A stretch of 64,000 bases of DNA. It comes from Autumnicola patrickiae (GTDB lineage: Bacteria; Bacteroidota; Bacteroidia; Flavobacteriales; Flavobacteriaceae). This document shows, piece after piece, positions 25,672 through 34,936 of this stretch. Position 1 is the first letter of the stretch. Every line of letters begins with the position of its first letter. The stretch is taken from NCBI RefSeq assembly GCF_031846525.1, contig NZ_JAVRHM010000001.1, positions 186,001 to 250,000 of the forward strand. The letters run 5' to 3'. Under the pieces are notes generated by a model. The model saw only the letters and a list, made by a program, of their open reading frames with translations. It made no database searches and was not told where the DNA came from. Made by a program: the position numbers and the translations under genes.

Positions 25672-26523
25672 ATGAAAAAATTATTTACATTTTTGTTCAT
25701 TGGATCGATGATAGCATCGTGCTCCAATGATGAAGTTAATGAGATCAACGAGCCGGAAACAGCAGCAGATCTTGAAACCCAGGTAGCCGAAGGTCTTTAT
25801 GACAATTCGAATCTTGGTATTTATGAAGGTGTTTTCACAACACTTGATGGACAGCTGAGAGCTACAGTTCTTATTGAGATTGATGGAAAAAGTGAACCTG
25901 CAGCATCTTTCTTTATGCAAAGTGGTGATGTGAAAGCTGTTAAAGCTGACAAAACATCTAAATCATCCACTGAATCTATTCATTTCTCAGGAGAGGATTT
26001 CTCTTTTGATTTTAGTGTAGAGGAAAATGGATCTGATCCCGTGGTATCTAATGTAACGTACATGGGAAAAGAAGGAGATGTCATGATTATTAAAGAAACC
26101 TCTAAGGCTCCTGTGAGCCCAAGAACAGGAACTTACTGGTGTTTAGATTGTGATACTCATCCAGACCTTGGAGCTGGTAAATCCCAGACTTTTAACGCAA
26201 TTTTAGTAGGCGGAATAGATAATCCTGAGTCAGATTGGGAGTTCCAATTCACACTTGGATCTGATATATTTTATGGATCAGCTGAACAAAGTAACTGTGA
26301 TGGAGCATTTGGATTAACTACATGTGAAGTGGATGGACAAGGTTCTGGAGATAGTGGACCGTTTTATATTACTGGATCTCACACCTATTTTTCTGGTAAT
26401 GACACTGATTCATGTTCTCGTATAGAGGGTAATATTGTTTATGATTCTAAATTTGATAATTTGGATTCAGAACTATCTTTTGAAACAGACGGACCTGTTG
26501 GTGAGGATGGAAATTGTCCATAA
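25672..26523 (+). CDS. lipoprotein of unknown function with paired cysteines
   Basis: A 283-residue protein starting MKKLFTFLFIGSMIASC, a lipoprotein signal with cysteine at residue 17. The mature part is acidic and beta-rich. The C-terminal half holds several cysteines in close pairs (TYWCLDCDTH, SNCDGAFGLTTCEVDG, DTDSCSRIEG, GNCP), which could form disulfides outside the cytoplasm. No family is recognised. It has its own upstream region of about 230 bases and a strong terminator, so it is probably transcribed alone. A reading-frame extension upstream to 25525 is not signal-like and was not used. Confidence 0.65.
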   Translation: MKKLFTFLFIGSMIASCSNDEVNEINEPETAADLETQVAEGLYDNSNLGIYEGVFTTLDGQLRATVLIEIDGKSEPAASFFMQSGDVKAVKADKTSKSSTESIHFSGEDFSFDFSVEENGSDPVVSNVTYMGKEGDVMIIKETSKAPVSPRTGTYWCLDCDTHPDLGAGKSQTFNAILVGGIDNPESDWEFQFTLGSDIFYGSAEQSNCDGAFGLTTCEVDGQGSGDSGPFYITGSHTYFSGNDTDSCSRIEGNIVYDSKFDNLDSELSFETDGPVGEDGNCP

Positions 26524-26550
26524 TTAAAAAATTAAGATGATGTTCAAAAA

Positions 26551-26579
26551 AGTCAGGTTTAAAAACCTGACTTTTTTTA
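26551..26579 (+). terminator. Rho-independent terminator after the unknown lipoprotein
   Basis: AGTCAGGTTT pairs perfectly with AAACCTGACT around two A residues and is followed by seven T residues. Confidence 0.9.
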
Positions 26580-26627
26580 TTTCTCTAAGTGAAATTTTAT
26601 TTTATTTGCAAAAAACTATAATAAAGC

Positions 26628-28058
26628 GTGTTATTTAATTCGTTTGAATTTGCCCTATTTTTTCCTACTGTTTTCCTGCTGTACTGGATCTTTGGAGGTA
26701 AAAATATAAAATATCAGAATTATCTAATTCTTTTCTCCAGCTACTTCTTTTATGGTTTATGGGACTGGCGATTCTTATTTCTTATCTTTTTAAGTTCTCT
26801 CGTTGATTACATTATTGGGCTGAAGATTTACAACACCTCATCCCAAACATCAAGAAAGCAACTTCTCTACTTTAGCTTATTCTGGAATCTGGGAATATTA
26901 TTTTCCTTTAAATATTTCAATTTTTTTACCGAGAATTTCTACACGTTATTCCAATTGGATTATTCCAGCAGTTCGTTTTCTTTTTTAAATATTATTCTAC
27001 CTGTAGGTCTAAGCTTTTACACCTTTCAAACTTTAAGTTATTCTATAGACATATATCGGGAGAGGATAAAACCAACTTCTGAATTTGTAGAATTTCTTTG
27101 TTTCGTGAGTTTCTTTCCACAGCTTGTGGCAGGTCCCATAGAGCGTGCATCTTCCCTGCTACCTCAGTTCCTAAAAAAGCGGAATTTTGAAATTAATATG
27201 GCTAAAGAAGGCCTGAGACAGATACTATGGGGACTTTTTAAAAAAATAGTGGTGGCAGATAATTTAGCCATTGCAGTCAATTTAATATATAGTGATCCCA
27301 ATGATTATCAGAGTCTCGAACTATTTTATGCTTTAATTCTTTTTTACTTTCAAATCTATTGCGATTTTTCTGGTTATGCTGATATAGCGATAGGTAGTGC
27401 AAAATTATTAGGTTTTAAGCTAAGTGTAAACTTCAGGTTACCACATTTCTCCAGAAGTATTCCGGAATTTTGGAGAAGATGGAACATTACTGTTAGTGTA
27501 TGGTTTAGAGATTATGTATTCATACCCTACTTAAAAAATAAAAGCCGGACAGAAAAAAATTTTATAATAGCAACTTTCCTCACTTTTATTTTAATAGGAC
27601 TATGGCATGGCGCCGCCTGGACCTTTATTTTCTTTGGTCTTTTCCATGCAATTCTAATGATTATTTATCGGTACATTTCTATCCCCACAAGAATTAATTT
27701 CACATCATCCTTTACTTACTACCTCACAAATGGCACTTTTATAGCTATCTGCTTCTTTTTCTTAATTATTTCAAGTGCCTTTTTCAGGGGCGAAAGTATT
27801 CAAAACAGCTTCTTGATCTTAAAAAAAATATTTTTATTTATTCCCGATGAAAATTTTGAATCATTAATAGGTTTGAAGGTATTATTTATTCCTTTTCTCC
27901 TACTCTTAGAAATATTAACACTAAAAAAAGATTATCCATTTTTTAAACTCGAACAACACTTTTCGAAACCAATAAGATGGTGTATTTATTATTTATTTAT
28001 CTTTTTAATCATCCGTTATGGAGGACCACAAGAATCATTCATTTATTTCCAATTTTAA
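26628..28058 (+). CDS. MBOAT O-acyltransferase (AlgI-like)
   Basis: A 476-residue polytopic membrane protein of the MBOAT family, close to alginate O-acetyltransferase AlgI/DltB. It begins MLFNSFEFALFFPTVFLLYW (GTG start), the standard opening of AlgI-like proteins. Later it has VGLSFYTFQTLSYSIDIYR, FPQLVAGPIERA, FCDFSGYADIAIG-type sequence, IPEFWRRWNITVSVWFRDY and the catalytic-histidine block IGLWHGAAWTFIFFGLFHA. It would move acyl (acetyl) groups across the inner membrane to a periplasmic transferase acting on a surface glycan. The overlapping downstream SGNH protein is the likely partner. Confidence 0.9.
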   Translation: MLFNSFEFALFFPTVFLLYWIFGGKNIKYQNYLILFSSYFFYGLWDWRFLFLIFLSSLVDYIIGLKIYNTSSQTSRKQLLYFSLFWNLGILFSFKYFNFFTENFYTLFQLDYSSSSFSFLNIILPVGLSFYTFQTLSYSIDIYRERIKPTSEFVEFLCFVSFFPQLVAGPIERASSLLPQFLKKRNFEINMAKEGLRQILWGLFKKIVVADNLAIAVNLIYSDPNDYQSLELFYALILFYFQIYCDFSGYADIAIGSAKLLGFKLSVNFRLPHFSRSIPEFWRRWNITVSVWFRDYVFIPYLKNKSRTEKNFIIATFLTFILIGLWHGAAWTFIFFGLFHAILMIIYRYISIPTRINFTSSFTYYLTNGTFIAICFFFLIISSAFFRGESIQNSFLILKKIFLFIPDENFESLIGLKVLFIPFLLLLEILTLKKDYPFFKLEQHFSKPIRWCIYYLFIFLIIRYGGPQESFIYFQF

Positions 28059-28992
28059 GTTACAAGGGTTCTTATACCATGTATGCCTTTTCTTTTTACC
28101 AGTATTGTTTCTTTATATTGGCCTTGAATTAAAACTTCGAGACCTTCCTTCTGAACCAAAAGTAAAGAACGAATACCTTGTAGAAAATCGAAAGGATATC
28201 AAAATCCTGGTTTTAGGTGCTAGTCAAACCCAACGATCTATAAATCCAGAGTATTTAGATAAAACCGCTATAAACCTTGGTAATTCAAGTCAGGGAATCT
28301 ATGAAAATTTACAATTATTAAAAGCTTTTGAACCTAAACTTCCTAATTTAGAACTGGTGATATTAGGATTACCTTTTAATTCAGTTCATAGTCTTCAAAA
28401 CTTTACTAGACAAGAAATTCATCATTACAATCTTATTATTTATGGCGTAAATACATTTGGAAGAAAAATAAAACCTCAAGATTACCTATTATTCCACACA
28501 AATCCAGATTTCTTTAGTAGAAGACTTCTGGATCATTATAAAAATGAGTCTCCTATACAATTAAATAAATATGGATTTGATATTAATAAAATATATGGAT
28601 CTTATCAATCCGCTGACTACGATACAACACTTATAGACAAAAAAGACATTGTTATAGAAAATTTCAAAAACAAACAGGCTCTTAAGGAAAATAGCAAGTT
28701 ACTTTCCGAATTTTTTAGTTATTGCCGGAATAATAATATTGAAGTTCTTCTATATAGTTCTCCAACTCACTTCTTATACAATGAACTACGAGATAAGGCA
28801 ATGATAAGGGAAAGAGATTCTCTAGTCAAAAAGTTTGGCAAGAATTTTCCTTTTATAAAATTTTTTAATGAAGAGGAAAATAAAAGTTTTACGGCTAATT
28901 ACTATTATAATGCTAATCATCTAAATCCTAAAGGAGCGAAAAAAGCCACTATACGTCTTAACGAATTTATTTTTAATAATTACGACTTCTAG
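28018..28992 (+). CDS. SGNH-hydrolase-like partner of the MBOAT protein
   Basis: A 324-residue protein with one N-terminal membrane helix (about 16-36) and a periplasmic domain. ILVLGASQTQRSINPEYL has the nucleophile position of an SGNH fold (GxS), and YNANHLNPKGAKKA gives the C-terminal histidine, with N where the catalytic aspartate usually stands. The gene overlaps the MBOAT gene by 41 bases. AlgI-type proteins work with periplasmic SGNH acetyltransferases such as AlgJ/AlgX, so this is probably the enzyme that places the acetyl group. The N-for-D change leaves activity uncertain. Confidence 0.65.
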   Translation: MEDHKNHSFISNFKLQGFLYHVCLFFLPVLFLYIGLELKLRDLPSEPKVKNEYLVENRKDIKILVLGASQTQRSINPEYLDKTAINLGNSSQGIYENLQLLKAFEPKLPNLELVILGLPFNSVHSLQNFTRQEIHHYNLIIYGVNTFGRKIKPQDYLLFHTNPDFFSRRLLDHYKNESPIQLNKYGFDINKIYGSYQSADYDTTLIDKKDIVIENFKNKQALKENSKLLSEFFSYCRNNNIEVLLYSSPTHFLYNELRDKAMIRERDSLVKKFGKNFPFIKFFNEEENKSFTANYYYNANHLNPKGAKKATIRLNEFIFNNYDF

Positions 28993-29112
28993 AAAGAAAT
29001 TAATTGAAAACGGCGTCGCTTCTTAAATATAAAATTAAAATCAGTTTATCAATTTGATGTTTTTATTAGAGATTTTCACAAATCCTCCATGCCTTCTATT
29101 TAAATCTTTCTA

Positions 29113-30264
29113 TTACTTTATAATTTCTAGCTCTCTCAGCACCTCCCCTGCTATAGATAAGTAATTGTAATTTTTAAAGGAATAGCGAACACTATTCCTG
29201 GACATTTCGTGGTAATCTTCGTATTCTATAATGGCCATTTTTTTTATAACAGATTTTAATTCATTCATATTTCTGTAAGTATATCCGTTATATCCTTCCT
29301 TTACCAATTCCGGAAGCGCTCCCGAAGAACGCACTATCACTGGTATCCCTACACAATTAGCCTCCGCTACAGTCCTTCCAAATGCTTCATAGCGCGCATT
29401 GCAAATAAGAAAATTAAACTTTCTATAGATCTCTCTTCTATCCAAAAAATCGTGAAAAAATATATTGGATATATTCTTCTTCCGCAGCCATTCTTGAAAT
29501 TCTTCATCTCCATGTCCAATAATATGTAATTTTAAATTAAGCTCTTGAACTTCAGGAGTTTTAAATAATTCAATTATTGCTTTCTGACTTTTCTGTTCGT
29601 TTATTCTTCCAACAATCCCAAAACTTAGAGGCTTATGAAGCGGGTTTTCAGAAAAATTCACATCGTCTAGTAAAATGCTGTTATAAACAATCTTCGATTT
29701 CACTTTCCCGAATTTATCCATATAATTTTTTGAAAGAAACTGAGATGGAAAAAAATGTAAATCAGTAGAATAATAGAATTTTTGAAACCTACTTTTATCC
29801 TCAAGATAAAAACCATTTACATCATCATTCAAAGTTTCTCTATGATGCCAAACACTTTTGATGTTAAGTCTATTTGCCACCATAAGCCCCGTTGGATTCA
29901 AAGAAGAATTTACGTAGATTATATCAGGAGAGAATTCTTTGGCATATTTTAGATGCTTTTTAATAACTAATTCATTGCGAAATAATTTAACCCATTTATT
30001 TCTCAGAAACCAGAGTTGAAATAAAGCCTTCGATCTCTTTTTCCATCTATCTCCAAACGTTTTATTGTAAAACCAATTATAATGTTTAATAACTTTATAA
30101 GAAATATTGCTTTTATTTAATTCCTGTTCAATAATTCCATTTCCTGGTAAAATTAGCATTATATCAACTCCACGATCACATTCTCTTATACCTAAAATTA
30201 ATTCCATTAAAGATCGGTTCGCACCATATAAGGTAGATGAATGGGCGTAAAATAATATCCTCAT
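29113..30264 (-). CDS. family 4 glycosyltransferase
   Basis: A 383-residue GT-B retaining glycosyltransferase. The N-terminal half begins MRILFYAHSSTLYGANRSLM; the C-terminal donor domain contains FGIVGRINEQKSQKAIIELF, LHIIGHGDEEFQEWL, and the E-x7-E region ARYEAFGRTVAEANCVGIPV with SSGALPELVKEG. It probably adds a sugar to a glycan or lipid carrier at the cytoplasmic face. It is divergent from udk and not linked to a clear glycan operon, although an O-acetylation pair lies beside it. Confidence 0.88.
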   Translation of the reverse strand: MRILFYAHSSTLYGANRSLMELILGIRECDRGVDIMLILPGNGIIEQELNKSNISYKVIKHYNWFYNKTFGDRWKKRSKALFQLWFLRNKWVKLFRNELVIKKHLKYAKEFSPDIIYVNSSLNPTGLMVANRLNIKSVWHHRETLNDDVNGFYLEDKSRFQKFYYSTDLHFFPSQFLSKNYMDKFGKVKSKIVYNSILLDDVNFSENPLHKPLSFGIVGRINEQKSQKAIIELFKTPEVQELNLKLHIIGHGDEEFQEWLRKKNISNIFFHDFLDRREIYRKFNFLICNARYEAFGRTVAEANCVGIPVIVRSSGALPELVKEGYNGYTYRNMNELKSVIKKMAIIEYEDYHEMSRNSVRYSFKNYNYLSIAGEVLRELEIIK

Positions 30265-30379
30265 AATTTATTAGGGAAAACATTAAAGCAATTGTAAGAT
30301 TCAAATATAAACTTTCAGGAAGCTACAGGCAATATTATTTATAATCGTCCCACCAAAGTTATTTTTAAAAAGGAATAAC

Positions 30380-30387
30380 TAAATTTG
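30380..30387 (+). promoter_or_regulatory. -7 promoter element of udk
   Basis: TAAATTTG fits TAnnTTTG exactly and ends 14 bases before the udk ATG, giving a leader of only a few bases. No clear TTG -33 box is visible. Confidence 0.5.
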
Positions 30388-30401
30388 CCTCAAAAAAGTT
30401 T

Positions 30402-31010
30402 ATGCTCATTATTGGAATTGCAGGAGGAACCGGCAGTGGAAAGACTACGGTAGTAAATCAAATTGTAGAAGAACTTAAAAATGATGAAGTCGATATAATT
30501 TCGCAAGACTCATATTATCAGGACACCTCCCATTTGAGCTATGAAGATAGGGTAAAGATAAATTTTGACCACCCAAAATCTATTGATTTTGATCTGTTGG
30601 TTAACCATCTTAAAGAATTAAAGGCAGGCAAATCTATAGAAGAACCTCTCTACTCTTTCACAGAGCATAATCGTACAGGAGAAACACGCACCATCCATCC
30701 CAGGAAAGTGCTGATCGTAGAAGGAATTTTAATCCTAACTCATCCTGATATCCGGGAACTTTTTGACATTAAAATATATGTACACGCCGATAGTGATGAA
30801 CGCCTAATCAGGAGGTTAAAACGAGATATCAATGAACGTGGCCGGGATCTGGACGAGGTACTTTGGCGATATCAAACCACGCTTAAACCTATGCACCAGC
30901 AGTTCATAGAACCTACAAAAGAATTTGCAGATATTATAATCCCCACCAACCGATATAACACAGTAGCTGTTGATATTGTACAAACAATCATCAAGGATCG
31001 CTTAAGCTAA
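30402..31010 (+). CDS. udk: uridine kinase
   Basis: Phosphorylates uridine and cytidine with ATP or GTP in pyrimidine salvage. The 202-residue product has the P-loop IIGIAGGTGSGKTTVVNQIV, the nucleoside site SQDSYYQDTSHLSYEDRVKI with NFDHPKSIDFDLL, YSFTEHNRTGETRTI, and the lid arginines RLIRRLKRDINERGRD. Length and motifs are standard. It is the first gene of a long co-directional run and follows a predicted promoter. Confidence 0.95.
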   Translation: MLIIGIAGGTGSGKTTVVNQIVEELKNDEVDIISQDSYYQDTSHLSYEDRVKINFDHPKSIDFDLLVNHLKELKAGKSIEEPLYSFTEHNRTGETRTIHPRKVLIVEGILILTHPDIRELFDIKIYVHADSDERLIRRLKRDINERGRDLDEVLWRYQTTLKPMHQQFIEPTKEFADIIIPTNRYNTVAVDIVQTIIKDRLS

Positions 31011-31028
31011 TTTTGTATATTTAGGGCA

Positions 31029-31343
31029 ATGAAGTGGAAAGATTTACGTAAAAAACCCTGGATCAGATTTCTAAGCAATAGATATGTTCTGTTAAGCCTC
31101 ATATTTGCTGGCTGGATGTTCTTTTTAGATAGTAATTCCTGGTTTGTTCATAATGAGCTTAACCAGGAAGTGAACGAACTAAAGGAAAATAAGGAATATT
31201 ATCAGAACCAGATTGCGCACGATAAGACCATTATACAGCAGTTGCAGGATTCCGTTCAACTGGAACAATTCGCACGTCAAAAATACTACATGAAACGTGC
31301 AGATGAAGATATTTACATCATCGAATACGATTCGATAGAATAG
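31029..31343 (+). CDS. FtsB/DivIC-type septum formation initiator
   Basis: A 104-residue bitopic protein: basic cytoplasmic tail, one membrane helix (about 20-36), then a periplasmic coiled coil (NHELNQEVNELKENKEYYQN-like heptads) and an end YYMKRADEDIYIIEYD, which is typical of FtsB/DivIC. It would join the divisome complex FtsQ-FtsL-FtsB at the septum. It follows udk by 18 bases. Confidence 0.85.
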   Translation: MKWKDLRKKPWIRFLSNRYVLLSLIFAGWMFFLDSNSWFVHNELNQEVNELKENKEYYQNQIAHDKTIIQQLQDSVQLEQFARQKYYMKRADEDIYIIEYDSIE

Positions 31344-31376
31344 AATAGTCGTATCTGGCTGTTTAAAATAATACCG

Positions 31377-32774
31377 ATGAAGGATAAGTTATTTCAGAAA
31401 TTTGATGAAGTTTCTGCTCAACAGTGGAAACAGAAAATTCAATATGATTTAAAAGGGGCAGATTATAATGAGAAACTGATTTACAGAAGCCTGGACGGAA
31501 TCAACATTAAACCTTTTTACCATCAAGATGATGTATCTCAAAGCATAAAAACTCCTTCTCCCAAAAACTGGAATGTTTGTGAGAGAATTTATGTGGCATC
31601 AGAAAAAATCTCCAATTCCATAGCTAAAAATGCCATTGAAAAAGGCGCAGAAAGTCTGTGGTTTGTAATACCAGATGAAGAAACAGACATTGCTTCCCTT
31701 TTCCACGGAATTGACCTGAAGAATTTACCGGTATATATAAGTACCGAATTTCTCTCTGGCAGTTATATCAGGAAAATTCTGAAGTTTATCGAGGGTAAAG
31801 AAAGCTCCGTTTTTCTGCAAACCGATATTATCGGAAATCTTGCCAGGACAGGAAACTGGTTTTATAATCTAAAGCAGGACCACGAAATAATAGCCGATAT
31901 TGTTGAAATTTCGGGTGCCTTTAAATCGGTGATTTCTGTCGATAGTACGTTATATCAAAATGCCGGGGCTACTATTCCCCAGCAATTGGCTTATACTCTG
32001 GCACATGCCAATGAATATTTAAATCTGAATGCCGAAAATGGCAATTCTCAGCATTCAAAAGAAGGTTTGCAGCTCCAATTTATAGTCGCTTCCGGTTCAA
32101 ATTACTTCTTTGAAATCGCAAAAATTAAAGCTTTACGCTGGCTGTTTGCTACATTGGCCAAAGAGTATAACATTGCCGATAATTGCCATATTCTGGCCCT
32201 GCCTTCAAAAAGGAATAAAACCTTGTACGACTATAATGTAAACATGCTCCGGACTACGACCGAAAGTTTGAGTGCCATTTTAGGCGGTGCAGATACGGTC
32301 TACAATTTGCCCTATGATGCTATTTTCCACAAAAACAATGAATTTGGAGACAGGGTAGCCCGTAACCAGTTATTGGTAATGAAAAATGAAGCATATCTGG
32401 ACAAAGTTTCCAATGCCGCAGAAGGAACGTACTATATCGAGAGCCTCACGCGACAATTTGCTGAAATGGCACTGGATATTTTCAAAAAAATTGAAAAAAA
32501 CGGAGGCTTTTTGAAGCAATTAAAGGAAGGAATTATTCAGCGGAAAATTAACGAAAGTGCTTCCGCCGAGCAGGAGCAATTCGACAATGGAAAAATTGTA
32601 CTTATTGGTACCAATACTTTTGAAAATCCTGAAGATAAAATGAAGGACGATCTGGAATTGTATCCATTTCTGAAAAAGAATCCCCGAAAAACGCTAATTC
32701 CGCCTATCCTGGAAAAGCGTTTAAGCGAGAAGATGGAACAGGAGAAACTGGAACAGGAAAAAGCCGAAAAGTAA
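31377..32774 (+). CDS. mutA: methylmalonyl-CoA mutase small (beta) subunit
   Basis: The 465-residue non-catalytic subunit of the B12-dependent mutase that interconverts succinyl-CoA and (R)-methylmalonyl-CoA. It has the TIM-barrel domain (for example NAGATIPQQLAYTLAHANEY, WLFATLAKEYNI, NVNMLRTTTESLSAILGGAD) but no C-terminal cobalamin-binding domain and no DxHxxG motif, in agreement with a degenerate subunit. The last residues are a charged EQEKLEQEKAEK tail. Its stop and the start of the large-subunit gene overlap in TAATG. Confidence 0.93.
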   Translation: MKDKLFQKFDEVSAQQWKQKIQYDLKGADYNEKLIYRSLDGINIKPFYHQDDVSQSIKTPSPKNWNVCERIYVASEKISNSIAKNAIEKGAESLWFVIPDEETDIASLFHGIDLKNLPVYISTEFLSGSYIRKILKFIEGKESSVFLQTDIIGNLARTGNWFYNLKQDHEIIADIVEISGAFKSVISVDSTLYQNAGATIPQQLAYTLAHANEYLNLNAENGNSQHSKEGLQLQFIVASGSNYFFEIAKIKALRWLFATLAKEYNIADNCHILALPSKRNKTLYDYNVNMLRTTTESLSAILGGADTVYNLPYDAIFHKNNEFGDRVARNQLLVMKNEAYLDKVSNAAEGTYYIESLTRQFAEMALDIFKKIEKNGGFLKQLKEGIIQRKINESASAEQEQFDNGKIVLIGTNTFENPEDKMKDDLELYPFLKKNPRKTLIPPILEKRLSEKMEQEKLEQEKAEK

Positions 32775-34903
32775 TGCCAAGAAAAAATCTTCAACATATA
32801 ACATTAACAGAACCTGAACTGAAACCTCAACTTCAGAAATCTGAAGAATTCGAGACTCCAGAAGAAATTAAACTGAAACCTTCTTATTCCGAAGAAGATA
32901 TTCAGAATCTGGAACACCTTAATTTTTCTGCTGGTATTCCTCCGTACCTGCGTGGCCCATACAGCACGATGTATGTTAGCAGGCCCTGGACCATCAGGCA
33001 ATACGCGGGATTTTCTACTGCGGAAGAAAGTAATGCATTTTACAGAAGAAACCTGGCAGCCGGGCAAAAAGGCCTTTCCGTTGCATTTGACCTTCCCACC
33101 CACCGCGGTTACGATAGCGACCACGAACGAGTGGTTGGAGATGTAGGCAAAGCCGGGGTAGCCATCGACTCTGTTGAAGATATGAAAATCCTCTTTGACC
33201 AGATTCCGCTGAATAAGATGTCCGTTTCCATGACAATGAACGGAGCCGTGCTCCCTATAATGGCCTTTTATATCGTTGCTGCTGAAGAACAGGGTGTAAA
33301 ACCTGAAGAGCTGTCGGGAACTATTCAGAATGATATTTTGAAGGAGTTTATGGTGCGGAATACTTACATCTACCCTCCCACTCCATCGATGAAGATTATT
33401 TCTGATATTTTTGAATATTCTTCTCAAAATATGCCGAAATTCAACAGCATCAGTATTTCCGGTTATCATATGCAGGAAGCCGGGGCTACCTGTGATATTG
33501 AGCTGGCCTATACCTTAGCCGATGGGCTAGAATATATCCGCAAAGGCCTTGGCGCCGGTATGGATATCGACAGTTTTGCTCCGCGTCTCTCGTTCTTTTG
33601 GGCTATAGGGATGAACCATTTCATGGAGATTGCCAAAATGAGGGCAGCGCGTATGCTTTGGGCAAAACTGGTAAAACAGTTTAATCCTAAAAATCCAAAA
33701 TCCCTTGCTTTAAGAACCCATTCCCAAACCAGCGGCTGGAGTTTAACAGAGCAGGATCCATTTAATAACGTCGCCAGAACCTGTATCGAAGCTGCCGCAG
33801 CCGCTTTTGGCGGAACTCAGAGTCTGCACACCAATGCTTTAGATGAAGCCATTGCATTGCCAACCGATTTTTCAGCAAGAATCGCGCGAAATACACAGCT
33901 TTTCCTGCAACAGGAAACTAAAATAACCAAAACGGTAGATCCATGGGCAGGAAGTTATTATGTTGAAAGCCTTACAGATGAAATTGCGCACAGAGCCTGG
34001 GACTTAATTCAGGAAGTTGAGAATTTAGGTGGAATGACCAAAGCCATAGAGGCAGGAATTCCGAAAATGAGGATCGAAGAAGCTGCAGCGAAAAAACAGG
34101 CTCGTATTGATAGCGGAACAGACATAATTGTCGGAAATAATAAATATAGACTAGAAAAAGAAGATCCGCTTGTCACTTTGGAAGTAGACAACCAGACGGT
34201 GAGAAAACAACAACTTGCCCGGTTGGAAAAAACGAAAGAGGAAAGAAATTCTGAAAAAGTAAAAAAAGCTTTAGCCGATTTATCTTCTGCAGCAAAGCAC
34301 GAAAATGGCAATTTATTGGCATTGGCTATAGAAGCTGCCAGGCATCGCGCTACTCTTGGTGAAATAAGTGATGCGCTGGAAGAAGTCTACGGAAGGTATA
34401 AAGCGAAAATACAGTCCTTTAGTGGTGTTTATTCAAAAGAAATGAAAGATAATTCCTCCTTTAAGAAAGCCCGCGAACTAGCCGATAAATTCGCAGAACA
34501 GGATGGCCGCAGACCACGGATAATGGTAGCGAAAATGGGTCAGGATGGGCACGACCGCGGTGCCAAAGTGGTTGCCACAGGATATGCTGATCTTGGTTTT
34601 GATGTAGATATTGGACCATTGTTTCAAACGCCAAAAGAAGCCGCAAAACAGGCTATAGAAAATGACGTGCATATATTAGGAGTTTCTTCACTCGCTGCCG
34701 GACACAAAACCCTTGTTCCGCAGGTAATAGAGGAGTTAAAGAAGCATGGACGGGAGGATATTATGGTAATTGTAGGAGGTGTAATACCCTCACAGGATTA
34801 TCAGTTTTTATTCGACGCCGGTGCGGTAGCTGTTTTCGGTCCCGGAACAAAAATAAGCGAGGCTGCGATACAGTTATTGGAGATATTAATTGAGACGGAA
34901 TAA
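32774..34903 (+). CDS. scpA: methylmalonyl-CoA mutase large (alpha) subunit
   Basis: The catalytic subunit of 709 residues. The TIM-barrel substrate domain shows YSTMYVSRPWTIRQYAGFST, FDLPTHRGYDSDH, VSMTMNGAVLPIMAF and TQSLHTNALDEAIALPTDFS; the C-terminal B12 domain has VAKMGQDGHDRGAKVVATG, where the D-x-H-x-x-G histidine binds cobalt, and GVSSLAAGHKTLVPQV. Together with the small subunit it links propionate or branched-chain amino-acid breakdown to the TCA cycle, or makes propionyl units. The start overlaps the small-subunit stop. Confidence 0.96.
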   Translation: MPRKNLQHITLTEPELKPQLQKSEEFETPEEIKLKPSYSEEDIQNLEHLNFSAGIPPYLRGPYSTMYVSRPWTIRQYAGFSTAEESNAFYRRNLAAGQKGLSVAFDLPTHRGYDSDHERVVGDVGKAGVAIDSVEDMKILFDQIPLNKMSVSMTMNGAVLPIMAFYIVAAEEQGVKPEELSGTIQNDILKEFMVRNTYIYPPTPSMKIISDIFEYSSQNMPKFNSISISGYHMQEAGATCDIELAYTLADGLEYIRKGLGAGMDIDSFAPRLSFFWAIGMNHFMEIAKMRAARMLWAKLVKQFNPKNPKSLALRTHSQTSGWSLTEQDPFNNVARTCIEAAAAAFGGTQSLHTNALDEAIALPTDFSARIARNTQLFLQQETKITKTVDPWAGSYYVESLTDEIAHRAWDLIQEVENLGGMTKAIEAGIPKMRIEEAAAKKQARIDSGTDIIVGNNKYRLEKEDPLVTLEVDNQTVRKQQLARLEKTKEERNSEKVKKALADLSSAAKHENGNLLALAIEAARHRATLGEISDALEEVYGRYKAKIQSFSGVYSKEMKDNSSFKKARELADKFAEQDGRRPRIMVAKMGQDGHDRGAKVVATGYADLGFDVDIGPLFQTPKEAAKQAIENDVHILGVSSLAAGHKTLVPQVIEELKKHGREDIMVIVGGVIPSQDYQFLFDAGAVAVFGPGTKISEAAIQLLEILIETE

Positions 34904-34936
34904 TTTTCCTAATAGTGTTTCTCAAATAAAGCATCA

